The notes below the pieces were generated by a model. That model saw only the letters and a list, made by a program, of their open reading frames with translations. It did not search any database and had not been told where the DNA came from. A stretch of 49,592 bases of DNA from Alistipes sp. (GTDB taxonomy: Bacteria; Bacteroidota; Bacteroidia; Bacteroidales; Rikenellaceae): NCBI GenBank assembly GCA_017504485.1, contig JAFVRC010000028.1:1-49592 (forward strand), read 5' to 3'. Position 1 is the first letter of the stretch; each line of letters begins with the position of its first letter. The translations under genes were made by a program, and so were the position numbers. Of the stretch, positions 35,575 to 43,186 are shown one piece after another.

Positions 35575-36804
35575 ATGCTTTCAGAAACGTGCAATCCGCT
35601 CGCCGAGGCACAGGCCGCTATAAGCGAGCAGAACAAGCGTAGAGCAGACTCTCTGCGCGACGTTCATCAAATGAACAACGATACTACTTGCCCCAACGAC
35701 TGCGCCAAGTGTGGGGAGTGGCGTACATGCCGCCTTACGCCCTCGCGCGGAGCGGCCTACTTGGAGTCGGTGCGCCGCGAAGCGTCGGGCATAGTCGAGG
35801 GGCTGTTGGGCGACTCGGAGCAGCGCGAGCAGAACTCGCTTGCCTGCGAGCTGCGTCTGCATCAGTCGCTCGGAGGCGTCACGGGCACGGCGTTGCTCAA
35901 CAGCGAGGTGGCGGCTATGGAGACACTCCTCGACCCTATACTTCCGCGATGCGGCATAGTGTCGCTCGTAGGCTCGTCGGATAGTGGCAAATCGACGCTG
36001 CTGCGAGGCTTGGCAATAGCCGTCGTATCGGGTGCTTCGCACTACCTCGGCTTCGCCCTGCGGCCGCGCTACAACCGCGCCATATACCTCTCTACCGAGG
36101 ATGACGAGCGTGCCATAGCGTCGCTGCTCACACGTCAGAACGAGGAGTTACGACTCCCCTCGACCACGCTCTCGAATCTCTACTTTATGTTCGACAGCGA
36201 GCAGGTCGTCGAGCGACTCGACAAGGCTCTCGCCTCGGCGGCCGTGGACCTGGTTGTTATCGACGCCTTTGCCGACCTCTACTCGGGCCCGCTCAACGAG
36301 AATAATCGCGTGCGCTGCTTCTTGCAGCAGTTCCACCAGGTGGCCATACGCCACAATACGCTTATCATCTTCCTGCACCACACGGGCAAGCGTACCGAAG
36401 CACTCGCCCCATCGAAGCATAATGCCATAGGCTCGCAGGGCTTCGAGGCCAAGATGCGACTGATGATAGAGCTGCGTAAAGACCCCGAAATGAAGCACTT
36501 GCGCCACTTGTGCATCGTCAAGGGCAACTACCTCCCTGCGGAGTTCAAGCACGAGAGTTTCGAGCTGCGCTTCACGCCTCACCTGAACTTCGAGGCTACG
36601 GGCCGCCGCATACCTTTCGACGATTTGTGCGAGAGCTTCGAGCCCCAATCTTCGGACAGGGCCAAAGCCGACCGCGAGACGTACGAGCGCATCGTAGCCC
36701 TTAAAGACGAGGGACTTTCGATACGCGAGATAGCCTCGGCCCTCGGCTTCAAGAGCCACACGAGCGTTCTCCGCCGCCTTAAAACCGAAGAGCTGGCCGA
36801 GTAG
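35575..36804 (+). CDS. RecA/RepA-like AAA ATPase with Cys cluster and C-terminal HTH
   Basis: 409 residues. Near residue 38 is CPNDCAKCGEWRTC, a possible zinc site. The RecA/RepA-like (AAA_25) ATPase core follows: Walker A LVGSSDSGKSTLLRG, AIYLSTEDDERAIASLL, Walker B DLVVIDAFADLY, and LIIFLHHTGKR with the sensor-like His. GSQGFEAKMRLMIELRK is typical of plasmid/phage RepA-like helicases. The last 50 residues form a helix-turn-helix (LKDEGLSIREIASALGFKSHTSVLRRLK). No primase, transposase or integrase is adjacent. The gene ends 6 bases before the right repeat array, and an inverted array lies 230 bases before it. The ATG at 35575 fits the promoter; 35671 is an alternative. A replication or DNA-organising role is inferred; the real function is unknown. 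Confidence 0.75.
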   Translation: MLSETCNPLAEAQAAISEQNKRRADSLRDVHQMNNDTTCPNDCAKCGEWRTCRLTPSRGAAYLESVRREASGIVEGLLGDSEQREQNSLACELRLHQSLGGVTGTALLNSEVAAMETLLDPILPRCGIVSLVGSSDSGKSTLLRGLAIAVVSGASHYLGFALRPRYNRAIYLSTEDDERAIASLLTRQNEELRLPSTTLSNLYFMFDSEQVVERLDKALASAAVDLVVIDAFADLYSGPLNENNRVRCFLQQFHQVAIRHNTLIIFLHHTGKRTEALAPSKHNAIGSQGFEAKMRLMIELRKDPEMKHLRHLCIVKGNYLPAEFKHESFELRFTPHLNFEATGRRIPFDDLCESFEPQSSDRAKADRETYERIVALKDEGLSIREIASALGFKSHTSVLRRLKTEELAE

Positions 36805-36810
36805 TTGAAA

Positions 36811-36975
36811 TTTTGGTTTTGGACACATGTGTCCAAGAGTGACTTTTTTGGACACCGTGTCCAAGCACCACCCCTACAACAGCGTCAGACGCTATATTCG
36901 ACTACGTATCGGTTTTGGTTTTGGACACATGTGTCCAAGAGTGACTTTTTTGGACACCGTGTCCAAGCACCACCC
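36811..36975 (+). repeat. Right array: two 102-bp palindrome-rich repeat units
   Basis: TTGGACACATGTGTCCAA (perfect 18-bp palindrome) starts at 36819 and 36921; TTGGACACCGTGTCCAA starts at 36848 and 36950. The period is 102 bp. The link between units contains AGCGTCAGACGCT (a third small palindrome), TATTCGAC and TATCGGTTTTGG. It reads as the reverse complement of the left array. It ends about 30 bases before the promoter of the next operon. Confidence 0.93.
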
Positions 36976-37004
36976 TCGCAGCCCCGCACTTCGCAAAAAA
37001 AATT

Positions 37005-37034
37005 TTGCACTTTCGGACAAAATGACTAACTTTG
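37005..37034 (+). promoter_or_regulatory. Promoter of S1/P1 pair B operon
   Basis: TTG (37005-37007, within TTTTG), 19 bp, TAACTTTG (37027-37034), 29 bases before the ATG at 37064. A good Bacteroidetes promoter. Confidence 0.75.
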
Positions 37035-37063
37035 CGGATACATTATTTTATATAAAAGCTACT

Positions 37064-37897
37064 ATGAAACGACTTTTGATTATCGCAATCGCCTTTGCGG
37101 TGGCCGGCAACAACCACACAGCAAAGGCGTGGGCAAACCTCGCCCACGGCACGACGGCATACATTGCCGAGCAGCACCTTACCCCCGAGGCCAAGGAGAA
37201 GTGCCACTACTATCTGCATCACTCGTTGGCCTACTACGCCTCGTGGATGGATGCGTGGCGCCAGGCGGAAGCCTTCCGCAAGGTGAACAACAACCACAGC
37301 GGCCGCGCTATGGACGACGGCGTGAACTACAACATGAAGAGCGGCACCATCCCTGGCCGTGTGATGGGCCACCTGATAAATGCCCTTGCGGAGCTGGGCG
37401 ACGGCAAGTACAAGGAGCTGCCCGACTCGGTTGTGCGTCAGCGACTTATCAACATGGCGCACTACGTTGGCGACATGCACTGTCCGTGCCACGTAGGCTT
37501 CTCGAAGGAGGCCTTCCCGCAGTACGCCTACACGCACATCACGAAGAAGGGCAAGAAGCTCTCGTTCCACGGCTATTGGGATGGCTCGTTGCAGCATCAG
37601 GGGCGCGGCAAGTGGTACTACGAGCGTCTCGCGGCCGAAATCGACAGAATATCGCCCGAGCAGGCAGCCGCCTGGCAGAGCGGCACGCTCGAGGAGTGGG
37701 GTCGCGACATCGTGAAGCTCGGCCACCGCGCACGCCAAATAACCCCCGAGGGTACGGACGTGGCGAAGATGAGCAAGGAGCAGAAGGCCGCCTCGCGACA
37801 GCTCACCAACGACGCTATCGCCATGGGTGCCTACCGTATGGCCTACATTCTCAACACCATCTTCTCGGACAAGAACATCAAAACCTATAAAGAGTAA
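37064..37897 (+). CDS. S1/P1 zinc nuclease, canonical (second locus)
   Basis: 277 residues, homologous to the gene at 19008-19841. The signal peptide ends NNHTAKA before WANLAH (Trp and His ligands). The other zinc ligands are there: YYASWMDAW, NNNHSGRA, HYVGDMHCPCH and FHGYWDGS. It should cut single-stranded nucleic acid outside the cytoplasm. The frame is open upstream to 36827, but that would run through the right repeat array and the promoter; the ATG at 37064 is right. It heads an operon of a degenerate paralogue, a histidine phosphatase and three membrane proteins. Confidence 0.88.
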   Translation: MKRLLIIAIAFAVAGNNHTAKAWANLAHGTTAYIAEQHLTPEAKEKCHYYLHHSLAYYASWMDAWRQAEAFRKVNNNHSGRAMDDGVNYNMKSGTIPGRVMGHLINALAELGDGKYKELPDSVVRQRLINMAHYVGDMHCPCHVGFSKEAFPQYAYTHITKKGKKLSFHGYWDGSLQHQGRGKWYYERLAAEIDRISPEQAAAWQSGTLEEWGRDIVKLGHRARQITPEGTDVAKMSKEQKAASRQLTNDAIAMGAYRMAYILNTIFSDKNIKTYKE

Positions 37898-37908
37898 CCA
37901 CCACAGCT

Positions 37909-38700
37909 ATGAAACGAGTATATTTGCTACTGATATGCGCCCTCGCCGTGCTGACCGCCTCGGCGTGGACCAAGGAGTGCGACCAGGCGGCCATCATCCT
38001 GGCCACCGAGCACCTCACACCTGCGGCCAAGAGCCTTGTCGAGCAGCACCTCGGCACCTCCTACAAGGACGACATCAAGTACCTCTACGCCCTCGAAAAG
38101 GCGGGCAAGGCCAAGCATACGGCCGACATCCACCTGCTGCACCTCGACAAGCGTCTGAAGCCCAAGAAGGCCAAGAAGGGCAACGACGCCTACGCCTCGA
38201 TTTGCAACGCAATGAAGGTCGTGAAGGCTCACGCCTCGCACACGCCGCAGGAGGTGACCGCCGCACTGCGCACCGTTATCTGCTCGATGTGCGACATGCA
38301 CATTCTCTCGAACATCCGCATCGACAACATCGCCCACTCGAAGCACGATTTCGAGTACTACTTCGTCACGTCGGAGTACGGCAAGTCGAAGGGCTCGACC
38401 AAGAAGATGCTGTGGAGCAAGACGTGGGACGGCTTCAACTACCCTCGGGGCTTCTCGCCGGCCTTCCGCGCCTACGACATGAAGCTCTGCCTCCACAACC
38501 GCTACGCCGAGTTTACAAAGGGCTCGCTCGAGGATTGGGCTGCCGACTGCGGTAAGGTCGCAACCTACTATCTCGATATGATGAAGCCCGACAGAACGGT
38601 GGACTACACCGACCATAAGCTGCGCACCGAGGCCAACTACGACATGCTCATCAAGGCTTCGTGCCGCCTCGCCGCCCTGCTCAACGAGGCTGTAAAGTAG
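37909..38700 (+). CDS. Degenerate S1/P1 nuclease-like secreted protein (second locus)
   Basis: 263 residues, homologous to the gene at 18191-18976. The signal peptide (MKRVYLLLICALAVLTASA) ends at Trp. The first His ligand is Asp (WTKECD), the two His around the central Asp are Cys and Asn (CSMCDMHILSN), and the late His is Ser, though the following WDG is kept. Matching features with the other degenerate copy (EHLTPAAKSLVEQHLGTSY, HLLHLDK, SNIRIDNI) show that they form their own subfamily. It starts 11 bases after the canonical gene. Not decaying by the look of it: the frame is intact and the length kept. Confidence 0.72.
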   Translation: MKRVYLLLICALAVLTASAWTKECDQAAIILATEHLTPAAKSLVEQHLGTSYKDDIKYLYALEKAGKAKHTADIHLLHLDKRLKPKKAKKGNDAYASICNAMKVVKAHASHTPQEVTAALRTVICSMCDMHILSNIRIDNIAHSKHDFEYYFVTSEYGKSKGSTKKMLWSKTWDGFNYPRGFSPAFRAYDMKLCLHNRYAEFTKGSLEDWAADCGKVATYYLDMMKPDRTVDYTDHKLRTEANYDMLIKASCRLAALLNEAVK

Positions 38701-38710
38701 CGCGCAGAGT

Positions 38711-40099
38711 ATGAGGCGATTAGTTCTACTCTTGGTGGCCGTGGCGGCCGTAAGTGCAGCCACGGCACAGCCTTCACGCGAGGAGGTGGACGCACGTCCC
38801 GCGATAGTTATACCTACGATGACGACCTACTCGGGTACTATCTACACCTCGGCCGAGGCCGTCGTGCCCGAAGGCTATGAGCCATTCTACATGACGGGCT
38901 ACCTGCGCCACGGCTCGCGCTACGAGTCGCGCGACAAGTACCCTGTCGAGACTCGCGACTACTTCCGTGCCGCGGCCGAGCACAACCTGCTCACGCCCCT
39001 CGGGCGTCGCGTCAAGGAGTATATGGACAACCACTACGACATCCACGACAAGCGCATCGGCGACCTCACGCGCGTAGGCTACGAGCAGCACCTCGGCATA
39101 GGCCGCCGCCTCGGCCGACGCTTCCCGACGCTCTTCAAGGATGGCGCGACGGTAGCCTCGATAGCCTCGATGAGGATGCGCAGCACGATGAGCATGGTCG
39201 CCTTCTTCGAGGGCCTCAAGGAGCAAAACCCTCGCCTGCGTACCGATATGGTGTCGAGCGAGGAGCACGCCGCCATCGTGCGACCGCAGGACCCGAAGGC
39301 CAATGCCCACTACCCTGCCGCGCAGCACGAGGCCTACGAGCAGTTTGTTCAGGACAGCCTGCGCCACCCTATACTCCGCTGGGCCGACTCCTCGCTTGAC
39401 TTCAGCCACGCGTGGCGTGCGATGTTCACCGAGCCCGACAAGTTCTGCGCGCTCTTCCCCGAGTGCCACCCTATGAAGCTGCTGACCGACATCTACAAGC
39501 GACTCTCCTTCGAGCAGAACATACGCCCCGAGGCCACTCTCGAGCTTGTGCAAGAGGTCTTTACGGCCGACGAGCGTTACAACATCTACCGCATCGAGAA
39601 CGCCGTATGGTACTATCGTTGTGCCTCGGCCGCCTACCCTACGCTCGCCCGCTCGATGAGCGAGCACCGCGTCTTGTTCGACCATATCACCTCACTCGCC
39701 GACAAGGCCATCGCAGGCCACCGCAGCGAGGTTGCCGACCTTCGCTTCGGCCACGACTACTACCTCATACCTATCGCCTCGATTCTCGGCATCGACGGTC
39801 AGAGCATCACCTTCGGCCGCGGCAAGGAGCTCCACGACAACGTCGAGGCAGCCGTCAATCGCGCTGCGGAGCTGTGGCGCGGCTACAAGATTACCCCGAA
39901 GGCGGGCAACGTGCTGCTCGTGCTCTACCGCCCGACAAACGCAAAGGGCGACACGCTCGTGCGCGTACTGCTCAACGAGCGCGATGTGGAGCTGCCGCTG
40001 CTCAAGGCCGTCGTGCCTCACTTCTACAAGTGGCAGGATGTCAAGGAGTTGATATACCGACAGCTCGACCGTATAGACCGCCTCGCCGAGGCTAAATAG
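38711..40099 (+). CDS. Histidine-type acid phosphatase
   Basis: 462 residues with a signal peptide (VLLLVAVAAVSAATA). GYLRHGSRYESRDKY is the RHGxRxxxR phosphohistidine motif of the branch-2 histidine phosphatases (acid phosphatase, phytase, MINPP), and FGHDYYLIPIAS provides the late HD-like proton donor. It acts outside the cytoplasm on phosphomonoesters. After the nuclease pair in one operon, it could release phosphate from nucleotides made by nucleic acid breakdown; phytate is another possible substrate. Gap to the preceding gene is 10 bases. Confidence 0.83.
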   Translation: MRRLVLLLVAVAAVSAATAQPSREEVDARPAIVIPTMTTYSGTIYTSAEAVVPEGYEPFYMTGYLRHGSRYESRDKYPVETRDYFRAAAEHNLLTPLGRRVKEYMDNHYDIHDKRIGDLTRVGYEQHLGIGRRLGRRFPTLFKDGATVASIASMRMRSTMSMVAFFEGLKEQNPRLRTDMVSSEEHAAIVRPQDPKANAHYPAAQHEAYEQFVQDSLRHPILRWADSSLDFSHAWRAMFTEPDKFCALFPECHPMKLLTDIYKRLSFEQNIRPEATLELVQEVFTADERYNIYRIENAVWYYRCASAAYPTLARSMSEHRVLFDHITSLADKAIAGHRSEVADLRFGHDYYLIPIASILGIDGQSITFGRGKELHDNVEAAVNRAAELWRGYKITPKAGNVLLVLYRPTNAKGDTLVRVLLNERDVELPLLKAVVPHFYKWQDVKELIYRQLDRIDRLAEAK

Positions 40100-40106
40100 C
40101 GAGCCG

Positions 40107-40985
40107 ATGATGAACACCGTAAGCCGTGTGGGCGACTATCTGCGCCTCGTCAAGTTCTCGCACACGATATTCGCAATGCCCTTTGCGCTCGTGTCGTTCA
40201 GCTATGCGCTGTGGAGCAGCGAGGCGACCTTCTCGTGGTGGCTGCTTGCGCAGGTAGTGCTCTGCATGGTCTTTGCCCGCAACGTGGCTATGGGCTTCAA
40301 CCGCTACGCCGACCGCGATATCGACAAGGCCAATCCGCGCACCGCCAGTCGTGAGATTCCGCGCGGTGTCATCTCTCCGCGCAACGCCCTTCTGTTCGTC
40401 GTGGCAAACGGCCTGCTCTTCGTCGCTACGGCTGCGAGCATAAACCTCCTCACCGCGCTGCTCTCGCCCGTGGCGTTGGCCGTGGTGATGGGCTACAGCT
40501 ACTGCAAACGCTTCACCTCGGCGGCGCATCTTGTGCTCGGTCTGTCGCTTGCGATAGCCCCTGCTGGTGCCTATATCGCCGTTACGGGAAGCCTCGCCGT
40601 GGCCCCCTGCCTGCTCTCGCTCGTCGTGCTGACGTGGACCGCAGGCTTCGACATCATCTACGCTCTGCAAGATGCCGAGTTCGACCGACAGCGAGGCCTG
40701 CACTCCATCCCCTCGCGCTTCTCGGTCGCCACATCGCTCTACATAAGCATCGCTCTGCACGCCGTGAGCATCGCCGCGCTCGTCGCCTTTGCGTGGCTCT
40801 ATCTGCCGCAGGCGTGGCCTCTGTGGTGCGGCGTAGGGCTCTTCACGGCAATCCTCGTGGCCGAGCACTCGCTCGTCACGCCTCGCCGCCAACGCTCGAT
40901 AGCCATCGCTTTCGGCACGCTGAACGGCCTTGCGAGCCTCACGCTTGCCATCTTCGTCATCGCCGACATTCTAATCTACGGATAG
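40107..40985 (+). CDS. mqnP: UbiA-like polyprenyltransferase (MqnP-like)
   Basis: 292 residues with about eight or nine membrane segments. YLRLVKFSHTIFAMPFAL is the start typical of the UbiA-like group linked to futalosine menaquinone synthesis, not of E. coli UbiA or MenA. GFNRYADRDIDKANPRTASREIPRG has the first Asp-rich prenyl-diphosphate motif, and YALQDAEFDRQRGLHSIPSRF the second. It attaches a polyprenyl chain to an aromatic ring at the inner membrane. The menaquinone link is from family knowledge; other mqn genes are not in the window. It starts 8 bases after the phosphatase. Confidence 0.75.
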   Translation: MMNTVSRVGDYLRLVKFSHTIFAMPFALVSFSYALWSSEATFSWWLLAQVVLCMVFARNVAMGFNRYADRDIDKANPRTASREIPRGVISPRNALLFVVANGLLFVATAASINLLTALLSPVALAVVMGYSYCKRFTSAAHLVLGLSLAIAPAGAYIAVTGSLAVAPCLLSLVVLTWTAGFDIIYALQDAEFDRQRGLHSIPSRFSVATSLYISIALHAVSIAALVAFAWLYLPQAWPLWCGVGLFTAILVAEHSLVTPRRQRSIAIAFGTLNGLASLTLAIFVIADILIYG

Positions 40986-40991
40986 GCGCGT

Positions 40992-41888
40992 ATGTGGGTA
41001 TCGTTGGCATTTCTCTCGGCCCTGCTGCTCGGCCTCTACGACGTGGCGAAGAAACGCTCGCTGCGCGACAACGCCGTGCTGCCCGTGCTGTGGCTCAACA
41101 CCCTCTTCTCGACCATCATCTTCGCCCCCTCGCTCATCGCCTCGCTCTCGGGCAGCGATATGCTCGACGGCACAATGCTTGCCACCTCGGAGGGCACGCT
41201 GCGCGACCACGCTATGGTCTTCGCGAAGGCCGTTATGGTGCTCTCGTCGTGGATTTTCGGCTACGCAGGCATCAAGCATCTGCCCCTGACCATCGTCGGG
41301 CCAATCAACGCCACACGCCCCGTCGTCACGCTCCTCGGCGCGATGCTCATCTTCGGCGAGCGGCTGAACGGCTACCAATGGGTGGGTGTCGTGCTGGCCA
41401 TCGTATCGCTCTACCTTTTGAGCCGCGCGAGCAAGCGCGAGGGTGTCGATTTCGCCCACAACAGGTGGATATACTGCGTCGTGGCGGGTGCGCTCATAGG
41501 CGTAGGCTGCGGTCTCTACGACCGCTACATCATGTTCTCGATGAACGCCATCTTCGTGCAGAGCTGGTACACGTTCTATCAGTTCGTGCTCATGAGCCTC
41601 ATCGTGGCCGTCGTGTGGTGGCCCAAGCGCAAGGCCGAGCCACTTCGTTGGACGTGGGCTATCCCTATGATATCGCTGCTGCTCACGGCGGGCGATATGG
41701 CCTACCTGCACTCGCTTGCCGACAGCTCGGCGATGATAGCCATCGTGGCGATGATACGCCGCTCGTCGGTCGTCGTGTCGTTTGCATGCGGCGCAGTGCT
41801 CTTCGGCGAGCGCAACCTGCGAGCCAAGGCCCTCGACCTGCTGCTGATACTCGTCGGCATGATATTCCTCTACATAGGCTCGAAGTAA
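40992..41888 (+). CDS. EamA/DMT family transporter
   Basis: 298 residues with about ten membrane segments in two EamA repeats: FLSALLLGLYDVAKKRSLRDNAV opens the first repeat and IYCVVAGALIGVGCGLYDRYI the second, with ITIVGPINATRPVVTLLGAMLIFGERL and LLLILVGMIFLYIGSK at repeat ends. Members move metabolites such as amino acids, sugars or nucleotide-linked compounds; the substrate cannot be told. Six bases follow the prenyltransferase stop, so it is part of the same operon. Confidence 0.8.
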   Translation: MWVSLAFLSALLLGLYDVAKKRSLRDNAVLPVLWLNTLFSTIIFAPSLIASLSGSDMLDGTMLATSEGTLRDHAMVFAKAVMVLSSWIFGYAGIKHLPLTIVGPINATRPVVTLLGAMLIFGERLNGYQWVGVVLAIVSLYLLSRASKREGVDFAHNRWIYCVVAGALIGVGCGLYDRYIMFSMNAIFVQSWYTFYQFVLMSLIVAVVWWPKRKAEPLRWTWAIPMISLLLTAGDMAYLHSLADSSAMIAIVAMIRRSSVVVSFACGAVLFGERNLRAKALDLLLILVGMIFLYIGSK

Positions 41889-41912
41889 TAACCCCAAAAA
41901 CAGAAATAGAGC

Positions 41913-43103
41913 ATGAAAAACCTTATCGAAAAGTTGAAAAACATCCGCCTCGGGCTCTTCCCGAAGGTGGTTATCGCCATTGCGCTGGGTGCGGCGTTGG
42001 GCCTCTTCCTGCCCGACGTATTCATCCGCATCTTCAAGACCTTCAACGTCTTGTTTGCGCAGCTGCTGAAGTTCTCGGTGCCGCTGCTTGTGCTGGGCCT
42101 CGTCACCCCTGCCATCGCCAACCTCGGTCGCGGTGCGGGCAAGATGCTTCTCGCAGTTGTCGCCATATCGTACATCTCGACAGTGTGCGGTGCGCTCTTC
42201 TCCTACGGCTGCGCCACGAGCTTCCTGCCTCACGTCCTCGACGTTGGTGAGCTCTCGGCCGAGGCGCTCTCCGAGAAGGAGTTTGCCCCCTACTTCACGC
42301 TCAAAATACCGCCCGTATGCGATATGATGACGGCCATCACCCTCTCGTTCATCATCGGTATGTGCTGCGTCTTTACGCAGGCCAACACCGTGAAGGTGTG
42401 GTTCGAGGAGTTCGGCGAGTGCGTCAAGCTCTTCATCGAGCGTGCCATCATCCCGCTGCTGCCCATCTATATCTTCACGATGATCTGCGAGATGAGTGCC
42501 AAGGGCGTTATCGACATCGTTCTCGGCACGGGAGCCAAGGTTATCGGCACGGGTGTCGTGCTGTCGATACTCTATCTCGTCTTCCAGTACATCGTCGCAG
42601 GTATCATCGCACGCAAGAACCCTCTGCGCTGCCTCTACAACATCCTGCCTGCCTACCTGACGGGCTTCTCCATCTGCTCGTCGGCCGCCGTCATTCCGGT
42701 CACCATGCGCTGCACGCTGAAGAGTGGCGTGAATGAGAATATCGCCAACTTCGTCATTCCGCTCTGCTCGAATACCCACATGTGCGGCTCGACCATCAAG
42801 CTCGTCACCACGACCACGGCCGTAGCCTATATGTTCGGCATGGATATTCCGCTCGCGCTCTTCATCAATTTCGCGCTTATGCAGGCCATCGCTGCCGTGT
42901 CGTCACCGGGTGTTATGGGCGGTGTGCTTATGGCCTCGGTGGGCCTCTTGGAGAGCATCCTCGGCTTCACGCCCGAGATGACCGCCCTGCTGATGGCTAT
43001 CTACCTGGCTCTCGACGGCTATGGCCCTGCCTGCAACGTGTCGGGCGACGGTGCTATCACCCTTATCGTCGATCGCATCTTCGGCAAACGAGAGGCGGCG
43101 TAG
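41913..43103 (+). CDS. SDF-family sodium symporter (DctA/GltP/SstT-like)
   Basis: 396 residues, about eight membrane segments plus re-entrant loops. Family landmarks are FSVPLLVLGLVTPAIANLGR, the Ser-rich hairpin GFSICSSAAVIPVTMRCTL, PLCSNTHMCGSTI in place of the NMDGT sodium motif, and LALDGYGPACNVSGDGAITLIVDR in TM8. The Arg that binds acidic side chains in GltPh (Arg397) is Gly here, while the Asn and Asp of NVxGD are kept. So transport of dicarboxylates or glutamate is doubtful; a neutral amino acid or other substrate is more likely. It is the last gene of the operon, before a 16-bp hairpin. Confidence 0.82.
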   Translation: MKNLIEKLKNIRLGLFPKVVIAIALGAALGLFLPDVFIRIFKTFNVLFAQLLKFSVPLLVLGLVTPAIANLGRGAGKMLLAVVAISYISTVCGALFSYGCATSFLPHVLDVGELSAEALSEKEFAPYFTLKIPPVCDMMTAITLSFIIGMCCVFTQANTVKVWFEEFGECVKLFIERAIIPLLPIYIFTMICEMSAKGVIDIVLGTGAKVIGTGVVLSILYLVFQYIVAGIIARKNPLRCLYNILPAYLTGFSICSSAAVIPVTMRCTLKSGVNENIANFVIPLCSNTHMCGSTIKLVTTTTAVAYMFGMDIPLALFINFALMQAIAAVSSPGVMGGVLMASVGLLESILGFTPEMTALLMAIYLALDGYGPACNVSGDGAITLIVDRIFGKREAA

Positions 43104-43122
43104 TTGTTCGCCGTACCGCAAA

Positions 43123-43160
43123 AAGTAACGCAGTAACGTACCCCCGTTACTGCGTTACTT
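43123..43160 (-). terminator. Terminator between SDF symporter and aroE
   Basis: A perfect 16-bp stem (43123-43138 with 43145-43160) and 6-base loop. On the minus strand it runs into TTTTTGCGG, fitting aroE; on the plus strand it may also end the symporter operon. GTTACTTAC is then repeated in the following 20 bases. Confidence 0.75.
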
Positions 43161-43186
43161 ACGTTACTTACGTTATCGAAGACCAT

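Noticed and set aside
35077-36975. CRISPR array
   Set aside because: The 102-bp units repeat almost in full, spacers are not unique, there are only two or three units per side, and no cas genes are near.
35001-37034. A classical insertion sequence or integron
   Set aside because: No transposase or integrase motifs, no recognisable attC structure, and no convincing target duplication beside the arrays.
36827-37063. N-terminal extension of the second canonical S1/P1 nuclease
   Set aside because: It would translate the repeat array and the promoter; the ATG at 37064 begins a proper signal peptide.
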